Source: Bacteroidia bacterium (lineage in GTDB: Bacteria > Bacteroidota > Bacteroidia > M30B66). From it: a stretch of 64,000 nucleotides of DNA. Positions 8,975-17,974 of the stretch are shown in pieces (positions within the stretch are counted from its first letter, which is position 1; every line of letters begins with the position of its first letter). The notes under the pieces were generated by a model, which did not search any database, was not told the DNA's origin, and saw nothing but the letters and a program-made list of their open reading frames with translations. The DNA lies in contig JAGYKL010000010.1 of the NCBI GenBank assembly GCA_018401705.1, positions 1-64,000 on the forward strand, written 5' to 3'. The position numbers and the translations under genes were made by a program.

Positions 8975-9643
8975 ATGCGTATACTCGTACTATTCTTCTT
9001 GCTTGTAAGCCTAAATGGAGTCTCTCAGATTTCTTCTGGTATTTTGGTCATAATCCCCGATACTTCCGCAATTTTTCTCAACAGGAAATGTTCAAGAATA
9101 ATTTCTAATTCATCTGAATCAGAAACAGAATTTAAGAATTATCTCTCTTCAACTCTCAAAGAATCAGTAAAAAGAAGATATAAAGCAGATTATATAAGTG
9201 AAGACATTCCTGATTTAAAAGGTCTTCATGGCGATTATGTTTATGACGCCAAAAGAGTAAACTCATTTGAGAGGAGTAGCAAGCTGGATGGCAAAAATAT
9301 CTTTCAATTTATTTTCAGCATTAATAATGAAAGAGCTTTTGTTAGCAAGAAATTCGATGATTTATCTGAGCTCAAAATGAAAACTTTTGCTCAAACTCAT
9401 TTAGTGAAGTATATTGTTTCGATAAATCTGTTTGAGACTCTAATTCCAAAACCTTTTGACCGAAATACTCACTTCAATATTCATGTCGAAATATATGATA
9501 CAGACTTCAATATACTATACGCAGATGTTTTAAGTGAAAAAGTTAGAATAGGCAAACAGGTCTACTTTAGCACTTTGAAGTATTTTTTCAGAAGCAGAAT
9601 TGATTGGATTTGTAATCAAGGCTTACCTATTGTAAAAAAGTAG
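8975..9643 (+). CDS. Secreted protein of unknown function
   Basis: A 222-residue protein that I do not recognise. It has an N-terminal signal peptide (MRILVLFFLLVSLNGVSQ), so it is exported. The rest is mixed alpha/beta, rich in Lys, Ser and Phe, with no cysteine motif, catalytic signature or sorting domain that I can see. The ATG at 8975 directly follows GGAGG; a second ATG at 8968 is out of frame. It is on the same strand as the metallo-beta-lactamase-fold gene 131 bp upstream, but that gap is large for an operon. Confidence 0.8.
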   Translation: MRILVLFFLLVSLNGVSQISSGILVIIPDTSAIFLNRKCSRIISNSSESETEFKNYLSSTLKESVKRRYKADYISEDIPDLKGLHGDYVYDAKRVNSFERSSKLDGKNIFQFIFSINNERAFVSKKFDDLSELKMKTFAQTHLVKYIVSINLFETLIPKPFDRNTHFNIHVEIYDTDFNILYADVLSEKVRIGKQVYFSTLKYFFRSRIDWICNQGLPIVKK

Positions 9644-9774
9644 ATGAAGCAAGTTGCTTTAGGCTTTGGACATAAAAAAAGGCAAATTATTTTAACAAGG
9701 TTTTTAGCACAGAATTCTGCTCTAATAATACTAACCATGCAAAAACAATTTGCCAATATAATATTCTTAAACCC

Positions 9775-11214
9775 TTATTTAACTATGATTTTTCCTGTTT
9801 TTATTACTTGAGAATCTTTTGTTAACCGATAGAAATAAATTCCTTTCGCTTCGTATTTCAAACTAATTATTGTTTTATCAGAATTTATTTGAGTTATGTA
9901 TACTCTTTTGCCTAAAATATTTAGAATTTCAAATTCCGAATTTCCGAGGTCTGACTTAACATTAAAAATACCATTACTTGGATTAGGATAAATTACTAAA
10001 TCATCATTTTCTGCAGACTTATCAGCAATTGAAGTTGGATTGCCATCAGGACCATATACAGTATAATAAGCCCAAACAGCACAAAGAGGATTATTGACTT
10101 CTGCGACTAAAACGGCATATGTGCCTACTGCTAAATTTGAAATAGATTCGGCCGATGAACCGGTATTCCATGCTATTTCATATGGAGGATTACCTCCTGA
10201 AATTGAAATAGATGCAGAACCTGTTCCAGAAAATATGCTATTTGAACTTGAGTTGGTGCCAGAAATTGAAACAGAAAGATTACAACCTCCAGGAGCTACA
10301 TAATAACTGCCTACTCTCTGGCATTGGTTTCCATCGGTTACAATAACAGTATAAAGGCCAGGAATTGCGCCACTAATTGATTGTTCAGTCATTCCATTAC
10401 TCCAGGAAAAACTGTAGGGAGGAGTTCCGCCATTTAAGGAAACAGCGGCAGTTCCATCATTTGAACCAATTGAAGTTTCGCTCGTTCCTGTCACAGAAAT
10501 TGAAAACCCCTCACATGATGGCAAATTCAACACAATAGCATCAATATAAAATTCACTTCCCGCCACAGGCGTTGGAAGTGGTAATGGAGGAAGGCCTAAT
10601 GCTGAAAAATCAGGTACCGATCCAATGCTAGATGTGGCATAAATATCCATTCTATCCGGTTGTAAATCAGAATAATAAACAATAGGAATATTCATATTTG
10701 TCCATTCAGAAACTGTGTTGTTAGCTTCAAAATAGCCTTCTCCAATTATTTCATCTTCATCTGAAGCAGCGTTATATCTAGTAAGTGTAACATGCATACC
10801 TCCGGCATCATTTCCCATGGGCATAGATTTATATCTGAAATCTACAGATATCGGCCTTTGAGTATAAGGTATGCCTGGTTCAATAAACGAACCTAATTGA
10901 ATTCCACCACCTAAAGGGTTCGGAAGTGGAATTGAAATTCCAGGAAAAGGGGGAAAGCTTGGAATCTCGAAATTGGGACAATCTGGACAATTGCCAGTAA
11001 TCAATCTTACTGATGATGAGCCTTCACCAGGCTCAGAAGTTTCTCTAAAAACAGTTTGATCTCCTCCTGAGGCTTGTGTTATTTCATTGGAAGAACTCCA
11101 GCCATTGGGTTCATTACCTGACCAATTTTCAAAATCAAGATTGGTTTGTGCTGATGCTGTAAATACCATTGCGAAAGACAAAAAAAGTATTAAGCCGAAT
11201 AAATTTCTCTTCAT
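9775..11214 (-). CDS. T9SS type A cargo with two SprB repeats
   Basis: Secreted protein of 479 residues. The signal peptide is MKRNLFGLILFLSFAMVFTASAQ. Residues about 25-230 resemble the carbohydrate-binding-like beta-sandwich found at the start of many Bacteroidota surface proteins (DFENWSGNEPNGW). Two SprB-type repeats follow, marked by GGTPPYSFSWSNG and GGNPPYEIAWNTG with IPGLYTVIVTD endings. The type A sorting domain (LVIYPNPSNGIFNVKS...GIYFYRLTKDS) closes the protein. SprB repeats occur in gliding adhesins, so a role in adhesion is plausible but not shown. It is convergent with the gene at 8975. Confidence 0.92.
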   Translation of the reverse strand: MKRNLFGLILFLSFAMVFTASAQTNLDFENWSGNEPNGWSSSNEITQASGGDQTVFRETSEPGEGSSSVRLITGNCPDCPNFEIPSFPPFPGISIPLPNPLGGGIQLGSFIEPGIPYTQRPISVDFRYKSMPMGNDAGGMHVTLTRYNAASDEDEIIGEGYFEANNTVSEWTNMNIPIVYYSDLQPDRMDIYATSSIGSVPDFSALGLPPLPLPTPVAGSEFYIDAIVLNLPSCEGFSISVTGTSETSIGSNDGTAAVSLNGGTPPYSFSWSNGMTEQSISGAIPGLYTVIVTDGNQCQRVGSYYVAPGGCNLSVSISGTNSSSNSIFSGTGSASISISGGNPPYEIAWNTGSSAESISNLAVGTYAVLVAEVNNPLCAVWAYYTVYGPDGNPTSIADKSAENDDLVIYPNPSNGIFNVKSDLGNSEFEILNILGKRVYITQINSDKTIISLKYEAKGIYFYRLTKDSQVIKTGKIIVK

Positions 11215-11673
11215 ATTTTATTGTTATTTAAGATTTTCCTACTCATAAGGCTTTTCGGTTCCGCCTTTAATTCCAGAGTTATGTTGACTCATAAATACTT
11301 TTTTTGCAAGAACAATGCCATTAAAAACCAACAAAGACATTATAACGTTTCTTATCGATTATGCTTTTAGTATATATACATCGAACGATTAAAATCAGAT
11401 AAAGTGAAATAGTTTTATTCACTTTACATGAAATAAGTTTAAGAATTGATAACCATTGTATATCTACATTAAACTAAAGAAGAGGTAATAAAAAGCGTTT
11501 TTCCGCAATTTAGAAAGCAACAATAATTACGTTTGATAATTTGCAAAAAAGGGACTTTTACAAAAGTATGATTAGTGGGATAAGTTTTCGAGACTTGTAT
11601 GAGTTAAATAAGTCTATCTCTCGGTATCATTTCAAGCTTGATTTGATACTTTTGCGGGCCAATAATTTTCAGA
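11215..11673. other. Divergent intergenic region, no gene
   Basis: This 459-bp AT-rich stretch separates the T9SS cargo gene (minus) from the ABC-F gene (plus). I see no coding frame. It contains a 9-bp inverted repeat (TAAAGTGAA at 11400-11408, TTCACTTTA at 11418-11426) and the ABC-F -7 box at 11647. Confidence 0.7.
11647..11654 (+). promoter_or_regulatory. -7 box TACTTTTG of the ABC-F gene
   Basis: Exact TAnnTTTG match, 19 nt before the ATG at 11674. No -33 TTG at the expected distance is visible. Confidence 0.6.
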
Positions 11674-13311
11674 ATGATTACCGTAGATAGCCTCGCCGTT
11701 GAATACAGCGGAAAAACACTTTTTAGTAATGTTTCTTTCGCAATAAACCCCAGCGACAAGATTGCCTTGATGGGAAAGAATGGAGCCGGCAAGTCTACCA
11801 TCATGAAAATTATTGCTGGTGAATCTAAACCTTCAAGAGGTGCAGTTCGAGCTCCCAAAGAAGCTGTTATCGCCTATTTGCCGCAACATTTGCTTACAGA
11901 AGATAATTGCACAGTTTTCGAAGAAGCTGCTAAGGCATTCAAAACGGTTTTCGCTATGCGCGATGAAATGGAAAGACTCAATAAAGAGCTCGAAACTAGA
12001 ACCGACTACGAAAGCGACGAATACATGAGTATAATCGAAAAGGTTTCTGACCTTTCTGAAAAGTTTTATGCTCTTGAGGAAGTTAACTACGATGCCGAAG
12101 TTGAGAAAGCTCTTAAAGGTTTAGGCTTTAAGCAAGAAGACCTTTACCGTCCAACCAGCGAATTCAGCGGAGGTTGGCGTATGCGTATTGAATTAGCCAA
12201 AATTCTTCTTCAAAAACCCGATTTAATCCTGCTCGATGAACCAACCAACCACATTGATATAGAATCTGTGATTTGGCTTGAGGACTTTCTTGTGAACAAA
12301 GCAAATGCAGTACTAGTTATTTCTCACGACAAAGCTTTCATTGATAATATTACCAACCGCACCATCGAAGTCACGATGGGACGTATTTACGATTATAAGG
12401 CCAACTATTCGCACTACCTTCAATTGAGAGAGGAAAGAAGGTCTCATCAAATCAAGGCATATCAAGAGCAGCAACGAGAAATTGCCGATCATATGGCTTT
12501 CATTGAGCGTTTCCGGGGTACTTATTCAAAAACCAATCAGGTATCATCGCGAGAGCGAATGCTCGAGAAAATCGTTCCTATTGAAATTGACGAAATTGAT
12601 ACATCTGCATTAAAATTACGTTTTCCACCTGCACCTCGCTCAGGAGAACATCCGGTTACAGTGCGCGAATTAACCAAGAAATACGGCGATCAAGTCGTTT
12701 TTAATAAAGCCAACATGTCTATCACTCGCGGTGAAAAAATTGCCTTTGTTGGACGAAATGGAGAAGGAAAATCGACCATGATTAAGGCTATTCTTGGAGA
12801 AATCGAAGTAGAAGGCGAGGTTCACCTTGGCCATAACGCCAAGGTGGGATATTTTGCTCAGAATCAAGCCTCATTGCTGGATCCTCAACTTACCGTTTTT
12901 GAAACAGTTGATCAAGTGGCGGTTGGCGATATTCGTACGCAGATAAAGAATATGCTCGGACGTTTCATGTTTAGTGGCGATGATATCAATAAAAAGGTTT
13001 CTGTGCTTTCTGGTGGAGAGAAAACCAGATTGGCAATGGTTAAGCTGCTACTTGAGCCAGTTAATCTGCTTATTCTCGATGAGCCAACCAATCACTTAGA
13101 TTTAAAATCTAAGGATGTCCTCAAAGAAGCTTTGCTCGATTTCGATGGAACGCTAATTTTAGTATCACACGACCGTGCATTTCTAATGGGTTTAGCAAAA
13201 AAAGTATTTGAATTCAAAGACAAGCGCGTTATCGAGCACCTAGAAACTATCGATGAATTCCTTGAAAGAAACCGCATCCGAAGCATTGCTGAGTTGAATC
13301 TATCCAAATAA
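11674..13311 (+). CDS. ABC-F family ATPase
   Basis: Soluble protein of 545 residues with two ABC ATPase domains and no membrane segment, the layout of ABC-F translation factors (YbiT/Uup/EttA relatives) that act on ribosomes. Domain 1 has Walker A GKNGAGKS at residues 34-41, signature FSGGW and Walker B LILLDEPTNHIDIES. The interdomain linker (about 240-320) is Arg/Glu/Gln-rich and helical, as expected of the P-site tRNA-interacting motif. Domain 2 has GRNGEGKS, LSGGEK and LLILDEPTNHLDL. Which ABC-F subgroup it belongs to, and whether it gives antibiotic resistance, cannot be told by eye. It has its own promoter and no operon partner. Confidence 0.95.
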   Translation: MITVDSLAVEYSGKTLFSNVSFAINPSDKIALMGKNGAGKSTIMKIIAGESKPSRGAVRAPKEAVIAYLPQHLLTEDNCTVFEEAAKAFKTVFAMRDEMERLNKELETRTDYESDEYMSIIEKVSDLSEKFYALEEVNYDAEVEKALKGLGFKQEDLYRPTSEFSGGWRMRIELAKILLQKPDLILLDEPTNHIDIESVIWLEDFLVNKANAVLVISHDKAFIDNITNRTIEVTMGRIYDYKANYSHYLQLREERRSHQIKAYQEQQREIADHMAFIERFRGTYSKTNQVSSRERMLEKIVPIEIDEIDTSALKLRFPPAPRSGEHPVTVRELTKKYGDQVVFNKANMSITRGEKIAFVGRNGEGKSTMIKAILGEIEVEGEVHLGHNAKVGYFAQNQASLLDPQLTVFETVDQVAVGDIRTQIKNMLGRFMFSGDDINKKVSVLSGGEKTRLAMVKLLLEPVNLLILDEPTNHLDLKSKDVLKEALLDFDGTLILVSHDRAFLMGLAKKVFEFKDKRVIEHLETIDEFLERNRIRSIAELNLSK

Positions 13312-13626
13312 GCCGACCTAGTTTAGCTTATCAATAAGCATATTTAATGAATTTGATTTTAAAGTTCAATCTTGTTTGGATCGATAATTCGCCCGCTTGT
13401 TTCCGTAATATCTTGATTCATTTTAGGCTTAATACTTTGATAATATTCTTCTTCTGATTCATAAGCTAAAGCAGTTTAATTACTTGAACAGGTAAGATAT
13501 TGTCATATTTAAAAGCATTTTATTTATCCCCTGAGCAAAACTGTTTACATTAGTGTAGCTTGAACTAAAGAAAGTAAAATTTCCTATAATTTGAGATCGG
13601 CTTGTAAGCAGTTCAAATATCTAGAA
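13312..13626. other. Intergenic region with possible gene remnant
   Basis: About 315 bp between the ABC-F gene and the next T9SS gene. The minus strand at 13359-13475 has a protein-like open stretch, listed separately. Otherwise it is AT-rich with no signal beyond a weak 6-bp hairpin after the ABC-F stop. Confidence 0.5.
13359..13475 (-). pseudogene. Possible C-terminal remnant of a lost gene
   Basis: The minus strand reads 38 codons to a TAA, with a polar, protein-like composition (AYESEEEYYQSIKPKMNQD then ITETSGRIIDPNKIEL). A stop lies immediately upstream and the only ATG is mid-frame, so it could not be an intact gene of this length. The composition is unlike random AT-rich intergenic sequence. 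Chance cannot be excluded. Confidence 0.3.
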
Positions 13627-16536
13627 ATGATTATGAAATCAGGGATCTCTTTATCAATTGTTTTTTTAGTGCTTACAAATCTTTGCCTGGCCCAAGGAGG
13701 TTGGCAAACAATCTATCCTATTCAAAGCAATTCGCCCTATGGGGATGGCATTGAATCGGTAAGACAAACACCTGATGGTGGATATATACTTGCTGGTATG
13801 AGTGAACTTAATTCAGCAGCAAGCCAAAATAGAATAGTGAAAGTAAACGATCAGGGAATTGTGCAATGGTCAAATAGCTATTCTGCAGTTGGCAACTATT
13901 CTTGGGCAACGAATATTGAACTTTCACCTAACGGTGGATATTTTATTGAAGGCTACAGGACAAATCCAGTAAGCTTTGCCCGTGAGGTTTATCTTCAACG
14001 CCTCGATGCCAACGGTAATCAATTGTGGCTTAACTTCTATCCTCAAGCTCAAGTTGCAACTAAAGGAGATATCACCAACGATGGAGGTTTTATTCAAATT
14101 GGTTATTATGACAACAATGGCATTCAGGATACTTTATCAGTTATAAAAACAGATGAATCAGGCAATCTGCAGTGGTTAAGGAAATATCCCAATACCGGAA
14201 CCGGTATTGAAAGAATTCCTACTTCTATAATCCAGACATTAAATGGTGAATTCGTAGTAGCGGGTTATAAAGATCAGGGTTTTGGTGGACTTAATTTTCT
14301 TTGGAGACTTGATGCTTCTGGCGATTCTCTTTGGCAGAATACATATGGTGTTCAAATGAATCACCCTGAATATATTGGTCAGGTTCTTGAACTCGAAGAT
14401 AGCAGCATTGTTGCTTTAGGAAACGATGCCTTGACCTTTGGGGCTAATGACTTTTATCTCTATAGAACGGATCCAAATGGATACCTGCTTTGGGAAAAAT
14501 ACTATCAGCAAGCAAATGCATTCGGAACACATCTCGATGCAACAAGCGATGGTGGTTTCATTTTAACAGGATATCAACTGCTTTCATCATTGTATAATGT
14601 GATTCTAATAAAGACCGATATAGACGGAAATCAACAATGGCTTAAAACATACAACGGATATAGCAATGGTAGTTTCAAACCTTATTGTGTTCAACAAACT
14701 TCAGATGGAGGTTACATTGTTGGTGGAGCTAAGCTTCAAGGTCCGTATACCAGAACAAACATGTATCTCATCAAAACCGATGAACTAGGAGAAATCTACG
14801 GAAACACACTTCAAGGCTATATCTATGCTGATGCTAACGCCAATTGTTCTAATGATCCAGAGGAATACAAATTTCAAAACTGGATGGTTAAAGCAACAGG
14901 AAACCAAACATTTTTGACTTCATCTGATGAAACTGGTTTCTACTGGGTTAGGGTTGATACAGGAAATTATCAAGTAACTCTCCACCCAACAGGAATAAAT
15001 CCATATTGGGAAAACGCTTCTTGCACAAACGACACTCTAAATATATCCATCACCCAACCATTAACAACAATAGATACATCGTTTGCGCAAACAGCCTCTG
15101 CTTTTTGTCCTTTGCTAACTGTTGATATGGGCACACCTTTCCTAAGAAGATGCTTTAACAACACATATGCAGTTCAGTATTGCAATACAGGAACTGCTGC
15201 AGCAGAAGATGCATTTATAAACGTAGAATTTGATGATTTTTTAATCGTAGATAATTCAAGTATAAATGTTCCCTTTACGCAAATTGATTCTCAAAATTAT
15301 CAATTTGATATAGGCAATGTGCAAATAGGTGAATGTGGCTCAATCTCAATTTCAGTACTTGTATCATGTGATGCATTACTTGGTCAAACACATTGCAGTA
15401 ATGCTGAGATATTCCCTAATCAAAGCTGTTTAGAACCAATTTGGGAAGGACCTGTTGTTGCTCTAGAAGCCGAATGCAGGAATGATTCTGTTGTATTTAC
15501 AGTAAGTAACAGTGGAAGTGATATGCTTGAGCCAGTAGATTTCACTGTTATAGAAAATGGAACCATCATTGATATGGGCATCGTTGAACTTGCAGCTGCT
15601 CAATCGCAGGAAATTTCATACATAGCTAATGAAAACGCTAGTTACAGAATCAATGTAAATCAAGCTCAAGGCTTACCAGCAATTCTTGGCGACCCAATTG
15701 CAAGTATTGCAGTTTTAGGCTGTGGCTCAATTGAATCTGAAGGCTGGGTTGTTCAGTTATCTGACTACGATGGCTCTCCTTTTATTGATATTGACTGTCA
15801 TCAAAATATTGGTGCTTACGATCCAAATGATAAACAGGCTTCGCCTGTTGGATATGGCGAAGAGCATTTTATTAAGGAAAATAATGATCTCGAATATTTA
15901 ATCCGCTTTCAAAACACAGGGACTGATACAGCATTTACTATTGTTATTAGAGATACTATTTCTCAATTCCTTGATATAACAAGTATTCAACCTGGCAGTA
16001 GTAGTCATAACTACGCATGGCGAGTGTATGGTGAAGATGTTCAGGCTGTTGAATTTACGTTCAATAACATCATGCTGCCTGATAGCTTTGTTAACGAACC
16101 TGCTTCAAACGGATTTATCAAATACCGTATCAAGCAACTGGAAAATAATCAAATCGGAACGATTATCAATAATACAGCAGCCATCTATTTCGATTTCAAT
16201 GAACCCATTTTTACAAACGCTACCTTTCATGAAATAGGAGAGGACTTCATTGAAGAAGTTCTTATTACTAGTGACTTTAGCTCAATACTTGATCTTCAAA
16301 GAACCAAAGTTTATCCTAATCCTTTCAACCAATCAACACGCATTGAATTTCAAGGAGAATCAAAAGGTAATTTTAACTTAGAAGTTTATAATTCTTTAGG
16401 TCAACTAGTTCAAGAATACCAGTCTAAGCAGAATTACATTGATATTAGTCAGGGAACATTAAAACCTGGAGTCTATTTCTATACACTAAAGAATAATACT
16501 TTATTAATTGATTCAGGCAAGATGATTATTGAATAG
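13627..16536 (+). CDS. Large T9SS type A cargo protein
   Basis: Secreted protein of about 969 residues. The ATG at 13627 (or 13633) places the signal peptide SGISLSIVFLVLTNLCLAQ at the N-terminus; an in-frame TTG at 13591 adds an unlikely 12 residues. Residues about 25-390 contain propeller-like repeats (QTPDGGYILAG, SPNGGYFIEGY, NDGGFIQIGY, TSDGGFILTGY, TSDGGYIVGG). Next is an SdrD B-like segment (LQGYIYADANANC), beta-sandwich regions, and the conserved C-terminal block beginning YDPNDKQASPVGYGE that is common in Bacteroidota cargo. The type A sorting domain (VYPNPFNQSTRIEF...GVYFYTLKNN) ends it. It is a probable cell-surface or released protein of unknown target. Confidence 0.92.
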   Translation: MIMKSGISLSIVFLVLTNLCLAQGGWQTIYPIQSNSPYGDGIESVRQTPDGGYILAGMSELNSAASQNRIVKVNDQGIVQWSNSYSAVGNYSWATNIELSPNGGYFIEGYRTNPVSFAREVYLQRLDANGNQLWLNFYPQAQVATKGDITNDGGFIQIGYYDNNGIQDTLSVIKTDESGNLQWLRKYPNTGTGIERIPTSIIQTLNGEFVVAGYKDQGFGGLNFLWRLDASGDSLWQNTYGVQMNHPEYIGQVLELEDSSIVALGNDALTFGANDFYLYRTDPNGYLLWEKYYQQANAFGTHLDATSDGGFILTGYQLLSSLYNVILIKTDIDGNQQWLKTYNGYSNGSFKPYCVQQTSDGGYIVGGAKLQGPYTRTNMYLIKTDELGEIYGNTLQGYIYADANANCSNDPEEYKFQNWMVKATGNQTFLTSSDETGFYWVRVDTGNYQVTLHPTGINPYWENASCTNDTLNISITQPLTTIDTSFAQTASAFCPLLTVDMGTPFLRRCFNNTYAVQYCNTGTAAAEDAFINVEFDDFLIVDNSSINVPFTQIDSQNYQFDIGNVQIGECGSISISVLVSCDALLGQTHCSNAEIFPNQSCLEPIWEGPVVALEAECRNDSVVFTVSNSGSDMLEPVDFTVIENGTIIDMGIVELAAAQSQEISYIANENASYRINVNQAQGLPAILGDPIASIAVLGCGSIESEGWVVQLSDYDGSPFIDIDCHQNIGAYDPNDKQASPVGYGEEHFIKENNDLEYLIRFQNTGTDTAFTIVIRDTISQFLDITSIQPGSSSHNYAWRVYGEDVQAVEFTFNNIMLPDSFVNEPASNGFIKYRIKQLENNQIGTIINNTAAIYFDFNEPIFTNATFHEIGEDFIEEVLITSDFSSILDLQRTKVYPNPFNQSTRIEFQGESKGNFNLEVYNSLGQLVQEYQSKQNYIDISQGTLKPGVYFYTLKNNTLLIDSGKMIIE

Positions 16537-16679
16537 ACTCATCTTATAGAAATAGCCTCCTTAATATGATGAGCCAGCTATAATTGTAGATAATTTAAAT
16601 GAACATGTTTCTTATTCGGATTTGTGTTCACAAATTCAAATAGTTACATTTACAGTTAATTACCTAACCTATACTTGAA

Positions 16680-17849
16680 TTGAATTACTTTCAATTCAAA
16701 TTTGAGAATATCGATTTGAAATTACTTAGACTCTTTGCTATAGTTATATGCTCAATTGCAGTTTATGATGCAGGTGCTCAGTGTGAAGTAACGCCAATTC
16801 CTTCTAATGCAGTGGCTACTTGTAACCCTGCAGACAACTTTGGAAGTGCCTTATGTAATCAAAGTTCTATCTATTCATGCATAGGCGAAACTGTTTGCAT
16901 TGAATTATTTTTCACGGGAGATGTAGATTCGGTTCGAATTGACTGGGGAGACGGTTCAGCTTGCCAATGGTATAATGAAACAGTCATAACTGCTACTCAT
17001 GTTTACAGTATACCAGTTTCACAAAGAGACACGTGTCCATTTCCTCCTTACCAAGGATTACAAGGTTATCAAGGTAATGGAACGCGAGCTTTCTTGTACC
17101 AAATTGATTATTTTCAAGAGTGCACAATGACTAACCCTATCTTCAATTTAGATTTGGGAGGTACAACTTATGTTAGAATAGGCCAAGCTATAGATGTTAT
17201 ATTCGTTCAATATCTACCAAATGCTTTGTTCTCAATTGATCCTTATTATCCTTGCGCAGACGCAAGCATAAACATTCAAAACGAACCTTGCCCTAACGAA
17301 CCTAATGGTAATGAAACCTATTTCTGGAATTTCAATGGGGATTCAACATCTACATTACCAGACCCATTTCCTGTTTTTTCAGCAAATGCTGGAACCACTT
17401 CAATTTCCAGCTTTATCTCTTGCACTGTAACAAATTCTTGCGGATCTAGCAGTTATACACTTAATTTTTGTACCAGTCCAGAACTGTTTGCCAACTTTAA
17501 TTTCACAAACATAGTTTGTAAACCACCAAATGGTCCTTATGAATTAGATTTTTCTGCTAATCCTAGTTATCTAAATTCAAACCAAAACGAGCAATGTGCT
17601 ACCCCCGAATTTCTATGGGAAGTTACTCGAATTGACCCACTCAGTGATCAGTGCAATCCCGCTTTGCCCGGAAATCCTGCGGCTCCTATCATAAACGATG
17701 AATTCATTATAAACCCTGTTATTGAATTTGCATATCCGGGTGTTTATGAAATCCAATTAGAAATAACCACGCCTAACACTACGTGTGGAGACTTAGTAAT
17801 TAAAGATACTTTAACCATAATCGGACTCACCAACACCACCAATAATTGA
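16680..17849 (+). CDS. N-terminal fragment of the broken adhesin
   Basis: Frame 1 of the locus, 389 residues. The signal peptide (LLRLFAIVICSIAVYDAGAQ) is preceded only by TTG codons at 16680 and 16716; TTG 16716 would give the more typical MKLLRLFAIV start. It contains Cys-rich beta-sandwich segments including DSVRIDWGDGSACQ, a PKD-like motif. The frame ends at TGA 17847-17849, while a coding frame one base over continues with IIDLIGPSAGCSTPF. Confidence 0.75.
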   Translation: MNYFQFKFENIDLKLLRLFAIVICSIAVYDAGAQCEVTPIPSNAVATCNPADNFGSALCNQSSIYSCIGETVCIELFFTGDVDSVRIDWGDGSACQWYNETVITATHVYSIPVSQRDTCPFPPYQGLQGYQGNGTRAFLYQIDYFQECTMTNPIFNLDLGGTTYVRIGQAIDVIFVQYLPNALFSIDPYYPCADASINIQNEPCPNEPNGNETYFWNFNGDSTSTLPDPFPVFSANAGTTSISSFISCTVTNSCGSSSYTLNFCTSPELFANFNFTNIVCKPPNGPYELDFSANPSYLNSNQNEQCATPEFLWEVTRIDPLSDQCNPALPGNPAAPIINDEFIINPVIEFAYPGVYEIQLEITTPNTTCGDLVIKDTLTIIGLTNTTNN

Positions 17850-17974
17850 CTTAATTGGCCCTAGTGCAGGTTGTTCCACACCATTTCAAACAGAAATTAA
17901 TGTTACTCCTGGCGGAGCCTGTTTTGGAAGTTTTGATGGGACAAGTATTCAACAGACCCTGATTTAATTATTAA

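Noticed and set aside
9681-9754. 8-bp inverted repeat GGCAAATT/AATTTGCC as a terminator between converging genes
   Set aside because: The arms are about 60 bp apart with no T run; too weak to call.
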